A DNA stretch of 64,000 nt from Burkholderia sp. L27(2015) (GTDB lineage: Bacteria; Pseudomonadota; Gammaproteobacteria; Burkholderiales; Burkholderiaceae), in the NCBI RefSeq assembly GCF_009765705.1, contig NZ_LMUX01000024.1:135549-199548 (forward strand), given 5' to 3'. The notes beneath the pieces are model-generated. The model worked only from the letters and a program-made list of their open reading frames with translations. It had not been told where the DNA came from and searched no databases. The number at the start of each line of letters is the position of its first letter. The stretch's first letter is position 1. Shown here piece by piece: positions 8,224 through 16,848 of this stretch. The translations under genes were made by a program, and so were the position numbers.

Positions 8224-9075
8224 TTAAAGGACGTTTCCGTTCCAGTCGAACGAATCGGGCAAGCCAAAAAACGACGCTGCTATCGGCATAGCGTGGTTCA
8301 TCATGTTTCTTCCATGATGAACCTTGAGTCCGCGCGCGCGTGCGGACTCGAGCAGCGCGGTCATGCGCGGCTCCATGATCACATCGGCGACGACTGCATG
8401 GAACGGCAGTGCATCGACGGGAAATGGCAGGGTGTCGCTGGCGTTCAGTCCGACCGGTGACGCGTTGATGGCGATATCGATGTCCTTCATCGACGGCATA
8501 CCCATTGCCAAACGCGCGCTGGACACGCTTGCAATTGAGCGTGCCAGTTCATGCGCGCGCCCTTCATCGACATCATTGACGGTGAGGCTCGCGATTTTCT
8601 CCATCCCCAGCGTCCATCCGATGCAACGGCCAACGCCGCCGCAGCCATGCAGATAGACATTGACACCCTCCAGACTCACGCCATCCGCATGCAAGCCCGC
8701 GAGAAACCCGGCGCCATCGACGTTGTCGCCTTCCCAAGTCCCATCCGCGAGCCGCCGCAGCAGATTTATGGAACCGATGCGCTGGGCACGTTGCGTCAAC
8801 ACGTCAGCATGGTCCATTGCTGCGAACTTGTGCGGCATGGTCAAGATCGCACCATCGACATTTTCAGTCGCCTTCAACCCTTTCATCGCCGTATTGAAGT
8901 TCGAAGCGGTCACGTCGGCTGGCAGCATCAAGGCGTTCACGCCGTAACGCTTGAAGAGCGCGCTCCAGACGACCGGCGCGCGAACATGCGAGATAGGAGA
9001 ACCGAGGATATAGAAGAGGCGCGTCAGCGCGTCGACGGGTGAGTTGAGCGAATGTCTTTCATCTTTTATCGTCAT
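8224..9075 (-). CDS. Shikimate/quinate dehydrogenase family protein
   Basis: 283 residues with AroE/YdiB architecture. The N-terminal substrate domain has the SPISHVRAPVVW loop and the catalytic lysine in LTMPHK. The linker NVDGAGF precedes a Rossmann domain whose glycine loop is CGGVGRCIG. Family members reduce 3-dehydroshikimate or oxidise quinate/shikimate with NAD(P). A catabolic location beside hydroxyquinol genes and the deviation from biosynthetic AroE sequence suggest a peripheral cyclitol or quinate-type dehydrogenase, not the housekeeping enzyme. The substrate is inferred. Confidence 0.85.
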   Translation of the reverse strand: MTIKDERHSLNSPVDALTRLFYILGSPISHVRAPVVWSALFKRYGVNALMLPADVTASNFNTAMKGLKATENVDGAILTMPHKFAAMDHADVLTQRAQRIGSINLLRRLADGTWEGDNVDGAGFLAGLHADGVSLEGVNVYLHGCGGVGRCIGWTLGMEKIASLTVNDVDEGRAHELARSIASVSSARLAMGMPSMKDIDIAINASPVGLNASDTLPFPVDALPFHAVVADVIMEPRMTALLESARARGLKVHHGRNMMNHAMPIAASFFGLPDSFDWNGNVL

Positions 9076-9130
9076 TATCTAGTCCATGTTGGCATCGGAT
9101 CTCTCGACCCGATGCAAGCCAGTCAGTGCG

Positions 9131-9239
9131 AGGTGACATTTTGTAGCATCGTACCGCTCCGGCGACTCTGGATAAACGCTGCGGCAATCGCAGTGCCGAT
9201 CGGTATCGTGAGTAATACAAAAAGCTGAGCGAAGTTCCA
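9131..9239 (-). pseudogene. MFS transporter, C-terminal fragment
   Basis: The minus strand reads WNFAQLFVLLTIPIGTAIAA then AFIQSRR and a stop. This is the last membrane helix and tail of an MFS carrier of the AAHS type. The upstream part of the gene is missing: at about 9240 the sequence switches to a plus-strand fragment of an MFS N-terminus. An inverted repeat, GCATCGG/CCGATGC (9092-9115), follows the stop. Confidence 0.65.
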
Positions 9240-9242
9240 GTG

Positions 9243-9360
9243 TCGAAGATTATGCTGCTGGGATTGACCGTGCTAATTCTCGACCGATTCGATGTTGTCG
9301 CGATGGGCTAGATCGCACCGACTACCTCAGATTGGAAAGTCGATCACGTCCAGCAGAAAG
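9243..9360 (+). pseudogene. MFS (AAHS-type) transporter, N-terminal fragment
   Basis: The plus strand reads KIMLLGLTVLILDRFDVVAM, then G, a TAG stop, and an IAPTTSDWKVDH-like continuation. This parallels the first helix region of the intact AAHS carrier in this window (VLLGLLVLILDGMDTTAMG, then APALVADWK). The stop codon and abrupt ends show a decayed fragment. It abuts an oppositely oriented C-terminal fragment at 9240, as expected after an internal inversion or deletion. Confidence 0.6.
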
Positions 9361-9457
9361 CCCCAAAGGGTCGCGTATCGAGGATGTATTCAACATTGAG
9401 TTGCTTGACAGCGGACCTCTACGTCCCTTTTTAATTTACGCTTATGCGTGCACCACT

Positions 9458-10531
9458 TCATGCAACGGCATCGTCTACTCTAAACCGGGTATCCGCGGTG
9501 ATATCGATCCTTCGACCCGACCGCGCTGCCTCCACAACAGCGAGAGTTGTCGCAAGCGTCCGCGCGGCGTCGTACGCGTCGATGAGCGGTTCGGCCGCGC
9601 CGCTTGCGACATCGACGAAGTGGCGCAATTGATTTGCATAGACGTTCTCTTCTTCCACTGGAATGAGCTGGTCATGAATCCGGCGATGACGGCCTTTCTC
9701 ACCGTCGTATGACCAAAGGGTTCGGTCGGGCAATGAAAGCGCACCGTCCGTGCCCGCGAAGAAATGTGTTGGCACCTGACGGTAATCGAAAAGCTGGCGG
9801 TCTTCTCCCGCTGCGGTATCCCAGCTCCACGGCGTCGCAGCGGTATCGGAGAGACTGATGTTCGCAACCGTTCCGTTATCGAGTTCAAGCGTGCAAGCAG
9901 CTGAATCCTCGACTTCATGCGCCCTGGTCTTGCTCGACGCTACCGCCTGAACCGAAACGACGTCTCCACAAAGGTGCCGAATCAGATCGATCTCATGGAT
10001 CATGTTGATGAGAATCGGCCCACCTCCGGTATGCCGACGCCAAGGCACTGCAAAGTAAGCATCGGGTTTGTACACGAGACACATGATGTTTACGACCACC
10101 AGCTTGCCGATGCGTCCCTCGCCGATCGCCTTCTTTGCAGCCCGCACCATCGGGTTGTGCCTACGATGGTGTCCAACGAGCACCGGCACACGCGCATTGC
10201 GTGAAGCTTCGGCAAGCGCTCGCGCGGATGCAAGATCATCGGAAATCGGCTTCTCGATTAGCACCGGAATTCCGCGGTCGATACACGCCATTCCAACTTC
10301 CACATGCGTGCTGTTTGGCGTACACACAATGACCGCGTCGACATGCTGCGTATCGAGCAGCTTGCGATAATCTTTGTAAAGCGGCACTCCCAGCGTAGCG
10401 GCTTGATGTTCGGCTTCGGGGGATGGATCGGCTATTCCCACAAGCTTGCATTGATCACTATTTGCGATCTCCTGCATATGACGCTTGCCGATGACTCCCG
10501 CCCCGACTACCGCGATGCTGATTTCCGACAT
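9458..10531 (-). CDS. Gfo/Idh/MocA family NAD(P)-dependent oxidoreductase
   Basis: 357 residues. The N-terminal Rossmann fold has AVVGAGVIGKRH (about 7-18) and the family lysine motif EKPISDD. The C-terminal substrate domain carries GGGPILINMIHEIDLIRHLCG, holding the conserved D/H pair. These enzymes oxidise or reduce sugars, inositols and related cyclic polyols. A GAGGAGG ribosome site precedes the start. It diverges from the NTF2-like/maleylacetate reductase operon and has its own copy of the GTGAACGTGTTC operator, so it probably belongs to the IclR-controlled module. Confidence 0.92.
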   Translation of the reverse strand: MSEISIAVVGAGVIGKRHMQEIANSDQCKLVGIADPSPEAEHQAATLGVPLYKDYRKLLDTQHVDAVIVCTPNSTHVEVGMACIDRGIPVLIEKPISDDLASARALAEASRNARVPVLVGHHRRHNPMVRAAKKAIGEGRIGKLVVVNIMCLVYKPDAYFAVPWRRHTGGGPILINMIHEIDLIRHLCGDVVSVQAVASSKTRAHEVEDSAACTLELDNGTVANISLSDTAATPWSWDTAAGEDRQLFDYRQVPTHFFAGTDGALSLPDRTLWSYDGEKGRHRRIHDQLIPVEEENVYANQLRHFVDVASGAAEPLIDAYDAARTLATTLAVVEAARSGRRIDITADTRFRVDDAVA

Positions 10532-10563
10532 TGGCCTGATGCCTCCTCAAGAATATCTTGTAT

Positions 10564-10623
10564 GTGAACGTGTTCTCGTACATGCATGTCGCAAGTTTAG
10601 AAACTAGATAAACAGGATGTCAA
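10564..10623 (-). promoter_or_regulatory. Promoter with IclR-type operator copy A
   Basis: On the minus strand, TTGACA (10623-10618) and TCTAAA (10601-10596, 16-base spacer) make a plausible sigma-70 promoter for the Gfo/Idh gene. The motif GTGAACGTGTTC (10564-10575) lies downstream of the -10 box. The same 12-mer recurs at 15034-15045 in reverse orientation, and a one-base variant occurs at 10720. Confidence 0.6.
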
Positions 10624-10690
10624 CGCATTTTCCACTCGGGTTCACGTAGAGGAACAAACGAGGGTTTATCCCGAAATAGCCAAAACGCGC

Positions 10691-10733
10691 TTGACTCCAC
10701 GCCTTATCGTAATCAATATGTGAACGTATTCAC
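10691..10733 (+). promoter_or_regulatory. Promoter with IclR-type operator copy B
   Basis: TTGACT (10691-10696), a 17-base spacer and a weak CAATAT (10714-10719) precede the palindrome GTGAACGTATTCAC (10720-10733), with perfect 5-bp arms. The palindrome sits where transcription would begin, a repressor-like position, ahead of the NTF2-like/maleylacetate reductase/dioxygenase operon. Confidence 0.6.
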
Positions 10734-10755
10734 CCATATGAACTTAAGGACATCC

Positions 10756-11355
10756 ATGAACGCTGTGATGCTTGACCGCCTGGCCATTCGCGAAGCAATC
10801 GATAACTGGGCCGTGTGGCGAGATGCCGGAGACTGGGACCGCTTCGCGAGACTGTGGCATCCGGAGGGCCGGATGATGGCTACCTGGTTTCAGGGGAGCG
10901 GACCTGAATTCATTCGCGTGACGCGAGAGGGTTGGGCACGCGGCGTCAGCATCCTGCATTTCCTCGGTGGTACGTCCATCGATCTCGCGGATACGCGTGC
11001 GATCGCGCAGACCAAGATGACAATCTCGCAACGCGGCGACGTAGAAGGGCTTCAATGCGATGTCGTGTGCACCGGGCGCTTCTACGATTTCTATGAAAAA
11101 CTGGATGGCGAATGGCTGCTGCGCTTGCGTCAGCCGATTTATGAGAAAGACCGCCTTGATCCTGTCAAGACCGGTGTAAAGCTGGATCTCGATGCCGAAA
11201 TACTCGGCCGCTTCCCCGAGGGTTATCGTCATCTTGCGTATATTCAGACGAAGATCGGCTATGCCGTCAAACGCGACATGCCCGGACTCACGGGCCCCGC
11301 CGTCGAGGCGCTCTACGCGCGCGGCCGCGCCTGGCTCGACACGGGAACACTGTGA
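10756..11355 (+). CDS. Nuclear transport factor 2-like (SnoaL-type) protein
   Basis: 199 residues from the ATG at 10756, chosen for the AAGGAC ribosome site; an upstream GTG at 10720 would fall inside the operator. The sequence has the cone-like NTF2 fold pattern: an initial helix (LAIREAIDNWAVWRDAGDWDRF), then FARLWHPEGRMMATW and GRFYDFYEKLDGEWLLRLRQP strands. Members include small dehydratases, isomerases and subunits of ring hydroxylases. The stop overlaps the next start (TGATG), so it is co-translated with maleylacetate reductase. Specific role unknown. Confidence 0.82.
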   Translation: MNAVMLDRLAIREAIDNWAVWRDAGDWDRFARLWHPEGRMMATWFQGSGPEFIRVTREGWARGVSILHFLGGTSIDLADTRAIAQTKMTISQRGDVEGLQCDVVCTGRFYDFYEKLDGEWLLRLRQPIYEKDRLDPVKTGVKLDLDAEILGRFPEGYRHLAYIQTKIGYAVKRDMPGLTGPAVEALYARGRAWLDTGTL

Positions 11356-12434
11356 TGAGAGGACAGGTCGACGCTTTCACCTATGACGCGTTGCCGGCCC
11401 GCATCGTCATGGGTGCGGGAAAGCGCAAGGACGTCGCAGCGGAAGTCGAAAGACTCGGATGCAAACGTCCTTTGATTGTCACGACGCGCGAACAGGCGAC
11501 GCTCGGCGACGACATCGCGCGACAGTTCGACGCCGGATCGACCGCCCTCTTCGCCGGTGCCACCATGCATACGCCCTGGGATGTGACCCAGCGGGCGCTC
11601 GACGCGGCTCGAAGCGCGCGCGCGGATTGCGTGATAGCAATCGGTGGTGGTTCGTCCATCGGTCTCTCGAAAGCCATCGCGTTGCGCACGAAACTGCCGC
11701 AGATCGTGCTGCCAACCACGTACGCGGGTTCCGAGGTGACGCCCATTATCGGAGAGACGCGCGACGGGCAGAAGCACACCCTGCGCACGTTAGAAGTGCT
11801 GCCCGAAGTCGTCATATACGATGTCGAGTTCACGCTGACTCTGCCCATCGCGCTGAGTATCGCGAGCGGTCTCAATGCGATCGCGCACGGAGTCGAGGCA
11901 CTCTACGCGACAGACGCCAATCCGGTGACCTCGCTGATGGCGGAGGAAGGCATCGCGGCGCTTGCGGAGTCGTTGCTGCACATCGTCCAGTCACCTCATT
12001 CGGTGGAGGCGCGGCGTCTCGCCCAATACGGCGCATGGCTGTGCGGAACGTGTCTTGGAACGGTCCGCATGAGCCTGCATCACAAGATATGCCACGTGCT
12101 CGGCGGAACGTTTAACCTCGCGCATGCGCAAACCCATGCGGTCATGATTCCGCACGTCGTCGCCTACAATGCAAATGCGGCGCCACGCGCGATGACGAGC
12201 ATAGCTCGCGCGCTGAATTCACGGCTCGCGTGGTCTGGATTACAAGAGCTCGCGGTCAAACTCGATGCACCGCGCTCGCTAGAAGCGCTCGGCATGCCTG
12301 AATCGGGCATCGATCGCGCAGTGGATCTGATCATGCAGAACGCCTACTCCAACCCGCGTGCGCCCGACGCTCCTGCGCTTGGCCACATGCTCCGGCTGGC
12401 ATGGCAAGGCCTGCCGCCCGAGCCGACGAAATGA
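11355..12434 (+). CDS. Maleylacetate reductase (iron-containing alcohol dehydrogenase family)
   Basis: 359 residues. The nucleotide-binding motif AIGGGSSIGLSKAIA, the PTTYAGSEVTP loop and HxxxH-type metal-region histidines (SLHHKICHVLGGTFNLAHAQTHAVMIPHV) are characteristic of maleylacetate reductases. These convert maleylacetate to 3-oxoadipate with NAD(P)H. The dioxygenase encoded 9 bases downstream makes maleylacetate from hydroxyquinol, so the pair gives a complete route to 3-oxoadipate. Start at 11355 overlaps the preceding stop. Confidence in function is high because sequence and neighbour agree. Confidence 0.93.
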   Translation: MRGQVDAFTYDALPARIVMGAGKRKDVAAEVERLGCKRPLIVTTREQATLGDDIARQFDAGSTALFAGATMHTPWDVTQRALDAARSARADCVIAIGGGSSIGLSKAIALRTKLPQIVLPTTYAGSEVTPIIGETRDGQKHTLRTLEVLPEVVIYDVEFTLTLPIALSIASGLNAIAHGVEALYATDANPVTSLMAEEGIAALAESLLHIVQSPHSVEARRLAQYGAWLCGTCLGTVRMSLHHKICHVLGGTFNLAHAQTHAVMIPHVVAYNANAAPRAMTSIARALNSRLAWSGLQELAVKLDAPRSLEALGMPESGIDRAVDLIMQNAYSNPRAPDAPALGHMLRLAWQGLPPEPTK

Positions 12435-12443
12435 GGACGCACC

Positions 12444-13316
12444 ATGCGAAACTTCAACGAAGACAACATCACGCAGGCTGTGCTCGACAGGCTGAGCAGC
12501 TGCGCGGACCCGCGCACGCGCCAGATCAGCGAGGCGCTCGTTCGTCATCTGCATGCCTTTGTGAAAGAGATCGAACCCAGTGACGCGGAATGGGCGAGCG
12601 CCATCGCGTTTCTCACCGAAACCGGCCAGACGTGCTCTGATACGCGGCAGGAGTTTATTCTGCTGTCGGACACACTGGGTGTCTCCATGCTCGTGGATGC
12701 AATCAATCATCGTTTCGATGAAGCGGCCACGCAAACCACGGTGCTCGGTCCATTCTATGTGGAGGAAGCACGCGACTTCCGGCTCGGCGCCGATATTTCC
12801 CACGAGTCCGGCGGCCCTGCGCTGATCGTCGAAGGTACGATCGAAGATGTGCGCGGTGCTCCGATAACGGGCGCGTTGATCGAAACCTGGCACGCCGACG
12901 ATCGCGGCTTCTACGACGTTCAGCGCGACACCGGCAAGTCGGCACTCGACATGCGTGCGCGCTTTCATACCGACATGAACGGACGCTTCTGGTATCGATC
13001 CGTCGTGCCCGCTGCCTACCCTATTCCGAACGACGGCCCCGTGGGCAAAATGCTGGACGCTCAAGGACGGCATCCTTTTCGTCCCGCGCATGTACATTTC
13101 AAACTGAGCGCGCCGGGGTTCGAGACCATCGTGACGCATGTCTTCATCGATGGCGATCCGTATCTGGACTCGGATGTCGTCTTTGGCGTGAAGGATGCCC
13201 TGATCACGAAGCTCTCACGGATAGAGGGACGTGTGAGCCCCGGCGGACACGAAGTCGAATCAGGCACGTCGTTGATCGCGTACCGGTTCGTTCTCCCAGA
13301 CAAAACCAGAGGCTAG
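12444..13316 (+). CDS. Intradiol ring-cleavage dioxygenase, likely hydroxyquinol 1,2-dioxygenase
   Basis: 290 residues. The N-terminal helical dimerisation domain is followed by GPFYVE (102-107) and the beta-sandwich catalytic domain. The four Fe(III) ligands are identifiable as Y157 (GFYDVQ), Y192 (AAYPIP), H216 and H218 (RPAHVHFKL). Catechol, chlorocatechol and hydroxyquinol enzymes share these; the direct linkage to maleylacetate reductase favours hydroxyquinol (1,2,4-trihydroxybenzene). The product would be maleylacetate. No flavin monooxygenase that would make hydroxyquinol is present in the window. Confidence 0.92.
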   Translation: MRNFNEDNITQAVLDRLSSCADPRTRQISEALVRHLHAFVKEIEPSDAEWASAIAFLTETGQTCSDTRQEFILLSDTLGVSMLVDAINHRFDEAATQTTVLGPFYVEEARDFRLGADISHESGGPALIVEGTIEDVRGAPITGALIETWHADDRGFYDVQRDTGKSALDMRARFHTDMNGRFWYRSVVPAAYPIPNDGPVGKMLDAQGRHPFRPAHVHFKLSAPGFETIVTHVFIDGDPYLDSDVVFGVKDALITKLSRIEGRVSPGGHEVESGTSLIAYRFVLPDKTRG

Positions 13317-13327
13317 CGGAAGGACTC

Positions 13328-14125
13328 GTGCATAAGCTTTCCTTGCATCACCTGACCATGCTCGACGCGCACCCGCTGCAGCTCGTCGACGCCGCGCATG
13401 CTGGCGGATTCGACTACTACGGATTGCGCGTCGTCGCGCCGACTGCGGCGGATACCATCATCGACGTGGCACATGATCCCGTTCTTATGCGGGAACTGTC
13501 GGCACGAATGGAAGCGACTGGTGTGCGTCTGCTCGATATCGAAGCGATCTGGTTACAGGCCAGTACGTGTATTGAAGACTTGCTTCCGGCCCTGGAGGCA
13601 GGGCATCGCCTTGGCGCGAAGCATGCGCTGGCCGTGGGCTTCGACGACGACCGTGCTCGCCTCATCGACAACTTCAGCGCACTGTGCGAAGCCGCCGCAC
13701 GCTTCGAAATGACCGTCGGCCTCGAACTGATCACCTATTGCCCTGTCGGCACGCTAGACGATGCGCTCTCGCTAATCCGTGCAAGCCGTCAGCCGAATGC
13801 GCGCATCCTGATCGACACACTGCAAGTGTTTCGGTCCGGCGCCAGCGTGGAGGACATCGGTAATGTAGAAACACGCCTTATCGAATACATTCAGATATGC
13901 GACGGCCCGCGCGCTTCGCCTGCTTCGGTGGATGAGCGGCGCACGGAAGCGCGCACCGCGCGCCTGCTGCCCGGCGAAGGCGAACTTCCATTGCACGAAC
14001 TATTGGCGAAGCTGCCGGCCGACCTGACGCTTGCCGTCGAAGCGCCGACGCGAGAATTACGTGGCCGTCCATTCGATGAACAGGCGCGCACGATCATGGA
14101 AAGGATGCAGCGCTTTCTCGCCTGA
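13328..14125 (+). CDS. Sugar phosphate isomerase/epimerase-like TIM barrel protein
   Basis: 265 residues from GTG with an AAGGAC ribosome site, 11 bases after the dioxygenase stop. Metal-site segments of the xylose-isomerase-like TIM barrel are present: GLELITYCPVG, ILIDTLQVF, IQICDGP and a C-terminal LAVEAPT. The family covers isomerases, epimerases and dehydratases, including 3-dehydroshikimate dehydratases of the AsbF kind and inosose dehydratases. Next to a shikimate-dehydrogenase-like gene and a Gfo/Idh oxidoreductase, a dehydratase that forms an aromatic ring is an attractive but unproven role. Confidence 0.85.
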   Translation: MHKLSLHHLTMLDAHPLQLVDAAHAGGFDYYGLRVVAPTAADTIIDVAHDPVLMRELSARMEATGVRLLDIEAIWLQASTCIEDLLPALEAGHRLGAKHALAVGFDDDRARLIDNFSALCEAAARFEMTVGLELITYCPVGTLDDALSLIRASRQPNARILIDTLQVFRSGASVEDIGNVETRLIEYIQICDGPRASPASVDERRTEARTARLLPGEGELPLHELLAKLPADLTLAVEAPTRELRGRPFDEQARTIMERMQRFLA

Positions 14126-14130
14126 GCGCG

Positions 14131-14943
14131 TCACTCCGCCAAATACTGGCGCTGTATTCGTGCCGCCGAAGTCGTAAGAATGGCGATTGCCCGCTCGCCA
14201 ATCTCTTTCGAATAACGCACGGCTGGAATTGCGAGATTCAACGAACCGAGCGGAAAGCCGCTTGCCGACAGGATGGGCGCCCCGACGCCCACGATGCCCG
14301 GCGTGTACTCTTCCGAGGACTGCGCAAAGCCTTTCTTGCGCACGTCTTCCAGCGCCGCGAGCAAGGCTTTCTTGGAGGAAATTGTATTCTTCGTGAAGCG
14401 CTGGAACGTGACCGCGCGCATGTATTCCTCACGCATCGCGTCGGGAAGATAAGCAAGAATCGCCTTGCCGCCGGACACAGCATAGAGCGGCGCGAGATCG
14501 CCAAGCCGCATGTGCGATTGCAGGCGTTGCTGACTAATGACCGTGGCGACGACTTCGACCTGCTCGCCCTTTAATTGATTGAGCGCGCACGATTCCGCGG
14601 TCTGTTGCGTGATGTCGCGCAAAACCGGTTCCGCGCAGGCGATCAGGCTGCGCCTCTGATTTGATTGCTGCGCCAGCTTGAGAATGGCGTCGCCAAGCTT
14701 GTAGCCTTTGGTTTCGGCCACGAAGCGCAAGTAGCCACGGTCCGTGAGATTGCGAATGAGCTTGGTCAAGCTGCTCTTTGGGATATCGAGCGCCGCGGCT
14801 ATTTCCGCATGCGACATTTCACGACCCCATTGAGCCAAAAGCTCAAGCAGGTCGAGGGTACGATCAGCCGACTTCACGGTACTCGCCGTCTCGACATCGT
14901 TCGCGCGCATGGTCTTCTGGTCCTTATTCATATGGGGGAACAT
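14131..14943 (-). CDS. IclR family transcriptional regulator
   Basis: 270 residues. A winged helix (about 28-90, MSHAEIAAALDIPKSSLTKL) is followed by the IclR effector domain (about 105-265), including the SGGKAILAYLP and SSEEYTPGIVGVGAPI segments. The gene is convergent with the TIM barrel gene (5 bases between stops) and divergent from the second TIM barrel operon. The shared GTGAACGTRTTC motif lies in its own promoter region and at two further promoters in the module. It is therefore the likely local regulator of the hydroxyquinol module. Confidence 0.92.
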   Translation of the reverse strand: MFPHMNKDQKTMRANDVETASTVKSADRTLDLLELLAQWGREMSHAEIAAALDIPKSSLTKLIRNLTDRGYLRFVAETKGYKLGDAILKLAQQSNQRRSLIACAEPVLRDITQQTAESCALNQLKGEQVEVVATVISQQRLQSHMRLGDLAPLYAVSGGKAILAYLPDAMREEYMRAVTFQRFTKNTISSKKALLAALEDVRKKGFAQSSEEYTPGIVGVGAPILSASGFPLGSLNLAIPAVRYSKEIGERAIAILTTSAARIQRQYLAE

Positions 14944-15033
14944 GGTATATCTCGCCCGGTAAATGTCAAGCAGGCCGGGCTTCGGCCAAGCAGTTCGGCC
15001 AAGAATTGTCAGATAACGCTTGTTCCTTTAGTA

Positions 15034-15045
15034 GAACACGTTCAC
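15034..15045. promoter_or_regulatory. IclR-type operator copy C
   Basis: GAACACGTTCAC lies between the divergent IclR and TIM barrel genes. Its reverse complement is identical over 12 bases to copy A at 10564. Location between regulator and target operon suits autoregulation plus control of the downstream catabolic genes. Confidence 0.65.
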
Positions 15046-15099
15046 AATCGGATTAACAACTATTACTTCAATGAACGACCATTTACACGCGAGGAGAAC

Positions 15100-15921
15100 A
15101 TGGAAAAAATCGCGCAAGGCTATGGAGGCAGCACCTTCTCATTCATGTGGCAAGACACAGCACTCGCCGCATTGCGGAAGATGCAAAAGCTGGACTTGAA
15201 CAACTTCGACGTGCTGGTCGTCCCCGGTCATCTCTGGCCCGATGAGCTTTCCGCAGCGGAGAGATCCGGCTTGGCAGGCACCTTGAGAAACGAAGGCATT
15301 CGCATCGAGTCACTCAATCTTCCGGCGCTCGATCTCAACCTTGTCAGTCGCGTCGAAGAATTCCGGCGCTACTCCATCGACCTGTACATTCGCACCATGC
15401 AACTCGCCTCCGACCTCGGCGCGGGTGCAGTAGTGGTAGTTCCCGGAAGGGTTTCATCTCTGTTCCCGCCGCCCAGTAAGGATTCGGAGTTGTTGCTTAG
15501 GGACAGCCTGGAGCAGCTTCTCCGGGTTGCCGAGCGGCTCGATCAGAAAATCTTCATCGAGCTTCATCCCCAAACGCCTATTCCGACCACTGACGCAATG
15601 CTTGCCTTTCTCGACGGGCTCGCTCATGAAAGGCTTCTGATCGCCTACGACGTCTCGAACGCTGAATTCGTCGGAGAAGATCAGCCTGACGCGATCAGGC
15701 GGTCCGGCAATCGCATCGGGCAATTCCACCTTTCCGACGGTACACGCAGCCAGTGGCGCCATGACCGCATCGGCCTTGGAACGGTGCGCTTCGATGAAAT
15801 CCTGAGCGCAGTGAGAGAAACTGGAGTCTCCGGAACCTTAATTCTCGAGATCATTTCCTCGTCGCCACTGGAAGATTTAAGCGCGTCAGCCGATGCGCTC
15901 AAACGCAGCGTTATCGACTAA
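15100..15921 (+). CDS. Second sugar phosphate isomerase/epimerase-like TIM barrel protein
   Basis: 273 residues from the ATG at 15100 preceded by GAGGAG; longer upstream frames run into the IclR gene. TIM-barrel metal segments are visible: FIELHPQTPIPT, LIAYDVSNAEF, IGQFHLSDGTRS and TLILEIISS. It differs clearly from the first TIM barrel protein, so the two probably catalyse different steps. It heads a plus-strand operon with two Asp-nucleophile hydrolases and an AAHS carrier. Substrate unknown. Confidence 0.85.
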   Translation: MEKIAQGYGGSTFSFMWQDTALAALRKMQKLDLNNFDVLVVPGHLWPDELSAAERSGLAGTLRNEGIRIESLNLPALDLNLVSRVEEFRRYSIDLYIRTMQLASDLGAGAVVVVPGRVSSLFPPPSKDSELLLRDSLEQLLRVAERLDQKIFIELHPQTPIPTTDAMLAFLDGLAHERLLIAYDVSNAEFVGEDQPDAIRRSGNRIGQFHLSDGTRSQWRHDRIGLGTVRFDEILSAVRETGVSGTLILEIISSSPLEDLSASADALKRSVID

Positions 15922-15944
15922 CCGAATTAACGGACCTTACTTCC

Positions 15945-16820
15945 ATGCGTTTTTCTCAAGATGCTGTCCAAATCCCCTCGTCGTTCGAGCATCGGTCCGC
16001 AATCGTGAACGATGTCAACCTGCACTATGTGATCGGTGGCAAGGCGCCGGGTTCCGCGCCGCTGATGCTCCTCATTCACGGCTTCCCGCAAAACTGGTGG
16101 TGCTGGAATAGCGTCATCGCCGAACTGGGAGAGCGATATACCGTCGTCGCGCCAGACCTCAAGGGCGTTGGCTTGTCCGACAAGCCCGCGTGCGGATATA
16201 CGAAGCGCGAGATGGCCGCCGATCTCCACGCTCTCGTCGAGAGCCTGGACGGAGCACCCGCGCATATTGTCGGTCACGATATCGGCGGGATGATTGCCTA
16301 CGCTTACGCAACCCGCTATCCGGCGCGTTCGCTCACGATCATCGATGTGACCATTCCAGGTGTCGGCGATTGGGATCAGGTGATCGCGGATCCACGTGTC
16401 TGGCATTTTGCCTTTCACCAAAACCGCGATCTACCTGAAGCCTTGATCGTAGGCGGCCGAGAGCACGTGTACATCAGCTCGTTTATCAATCAGCAAACAT
16501 TCCGCCGGGGCTCGATCTCTCTCTCGGACATCAGCGAGTATGTCGAGGCGTACAAACAACCGGGTGCGTTTCGCTCGGCCATGGAGATGTACCGCCAGTT
16601 CCCCCAGGACGCAATCGACAACCGCAATGCAGGACGACTTCCCGAAGAGCTCCCGGTGCTCGCCATTGGCGGCGAAAAGCGCTGGGCTGGCCGGGTCGGT
16701 GAGCGGCTCGGCACCGTGTCATCGAACGTGACGAGCGTATCGATTCCAGACGCCGGGCATTTTGTCGCCGAAGAGCAGCCGGGGCACTTCATCGACGCGA
16801 TGTTTCAGTTTTGCAGGTAA
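15945..16820 (+). CDS. Alpha/beta hydrolase, Asp-nucleophile (epoxide hydrolase/haloalkane dehalogenase-like)
   Basis: 291 residues. Oxyanion region HGFPQNWWCW (45-54), nucleophile D112 in GHDIGG, and catalytic histidine in DAGHFVAEEQP. An aspartate in the nucleophile elbow separates epoxide hydrolases and haloalkane/haloacetate dehalogenases from serine esterases. The HGFPQ sequence is common in the epoxide hydrolase/fluoroacetate dehalogenase group. It is encoded 23 bases after the second TIM barrel gene, with a weak ribosome site. Confidence 0.87.
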   Translation: MRFSQDAVQIPSSFEHRSAIVNDVNLHYVIGGKAPGSAPLMLLIHGFPQNWWCWNSVIAELGERYTVVAPDLKGVGLSDKPACGYTKREMAADLHALVESLDGAPAHIVGHDIGGMIAYAYATRYPARSLTIIDVTIPGVGDWDQVIADPRVWHFAFHQNRDLPEALIVGGREHVYISSFINQQTFRRGSISLSDISEYVEAYKQPGAFRSAMEMYRQFPQDAIDNRNAGRLPEELPVLAIGGEKRWAGRVGERLGTVSSNVTSVSIPDAGHFVAEEQPGHFIDAMFQFCR

Positions 16821-16848
16821 GTAAACTAAAAAATAAAGGAGACTTAGC

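Noticed and set aside
14665-15099. N-terminal extension of the second TIM barrel protein
   Set aside because: It overlaps the IclR coding region and operator, while a GAGGAG site and the family N-terminus support the start at 15100.
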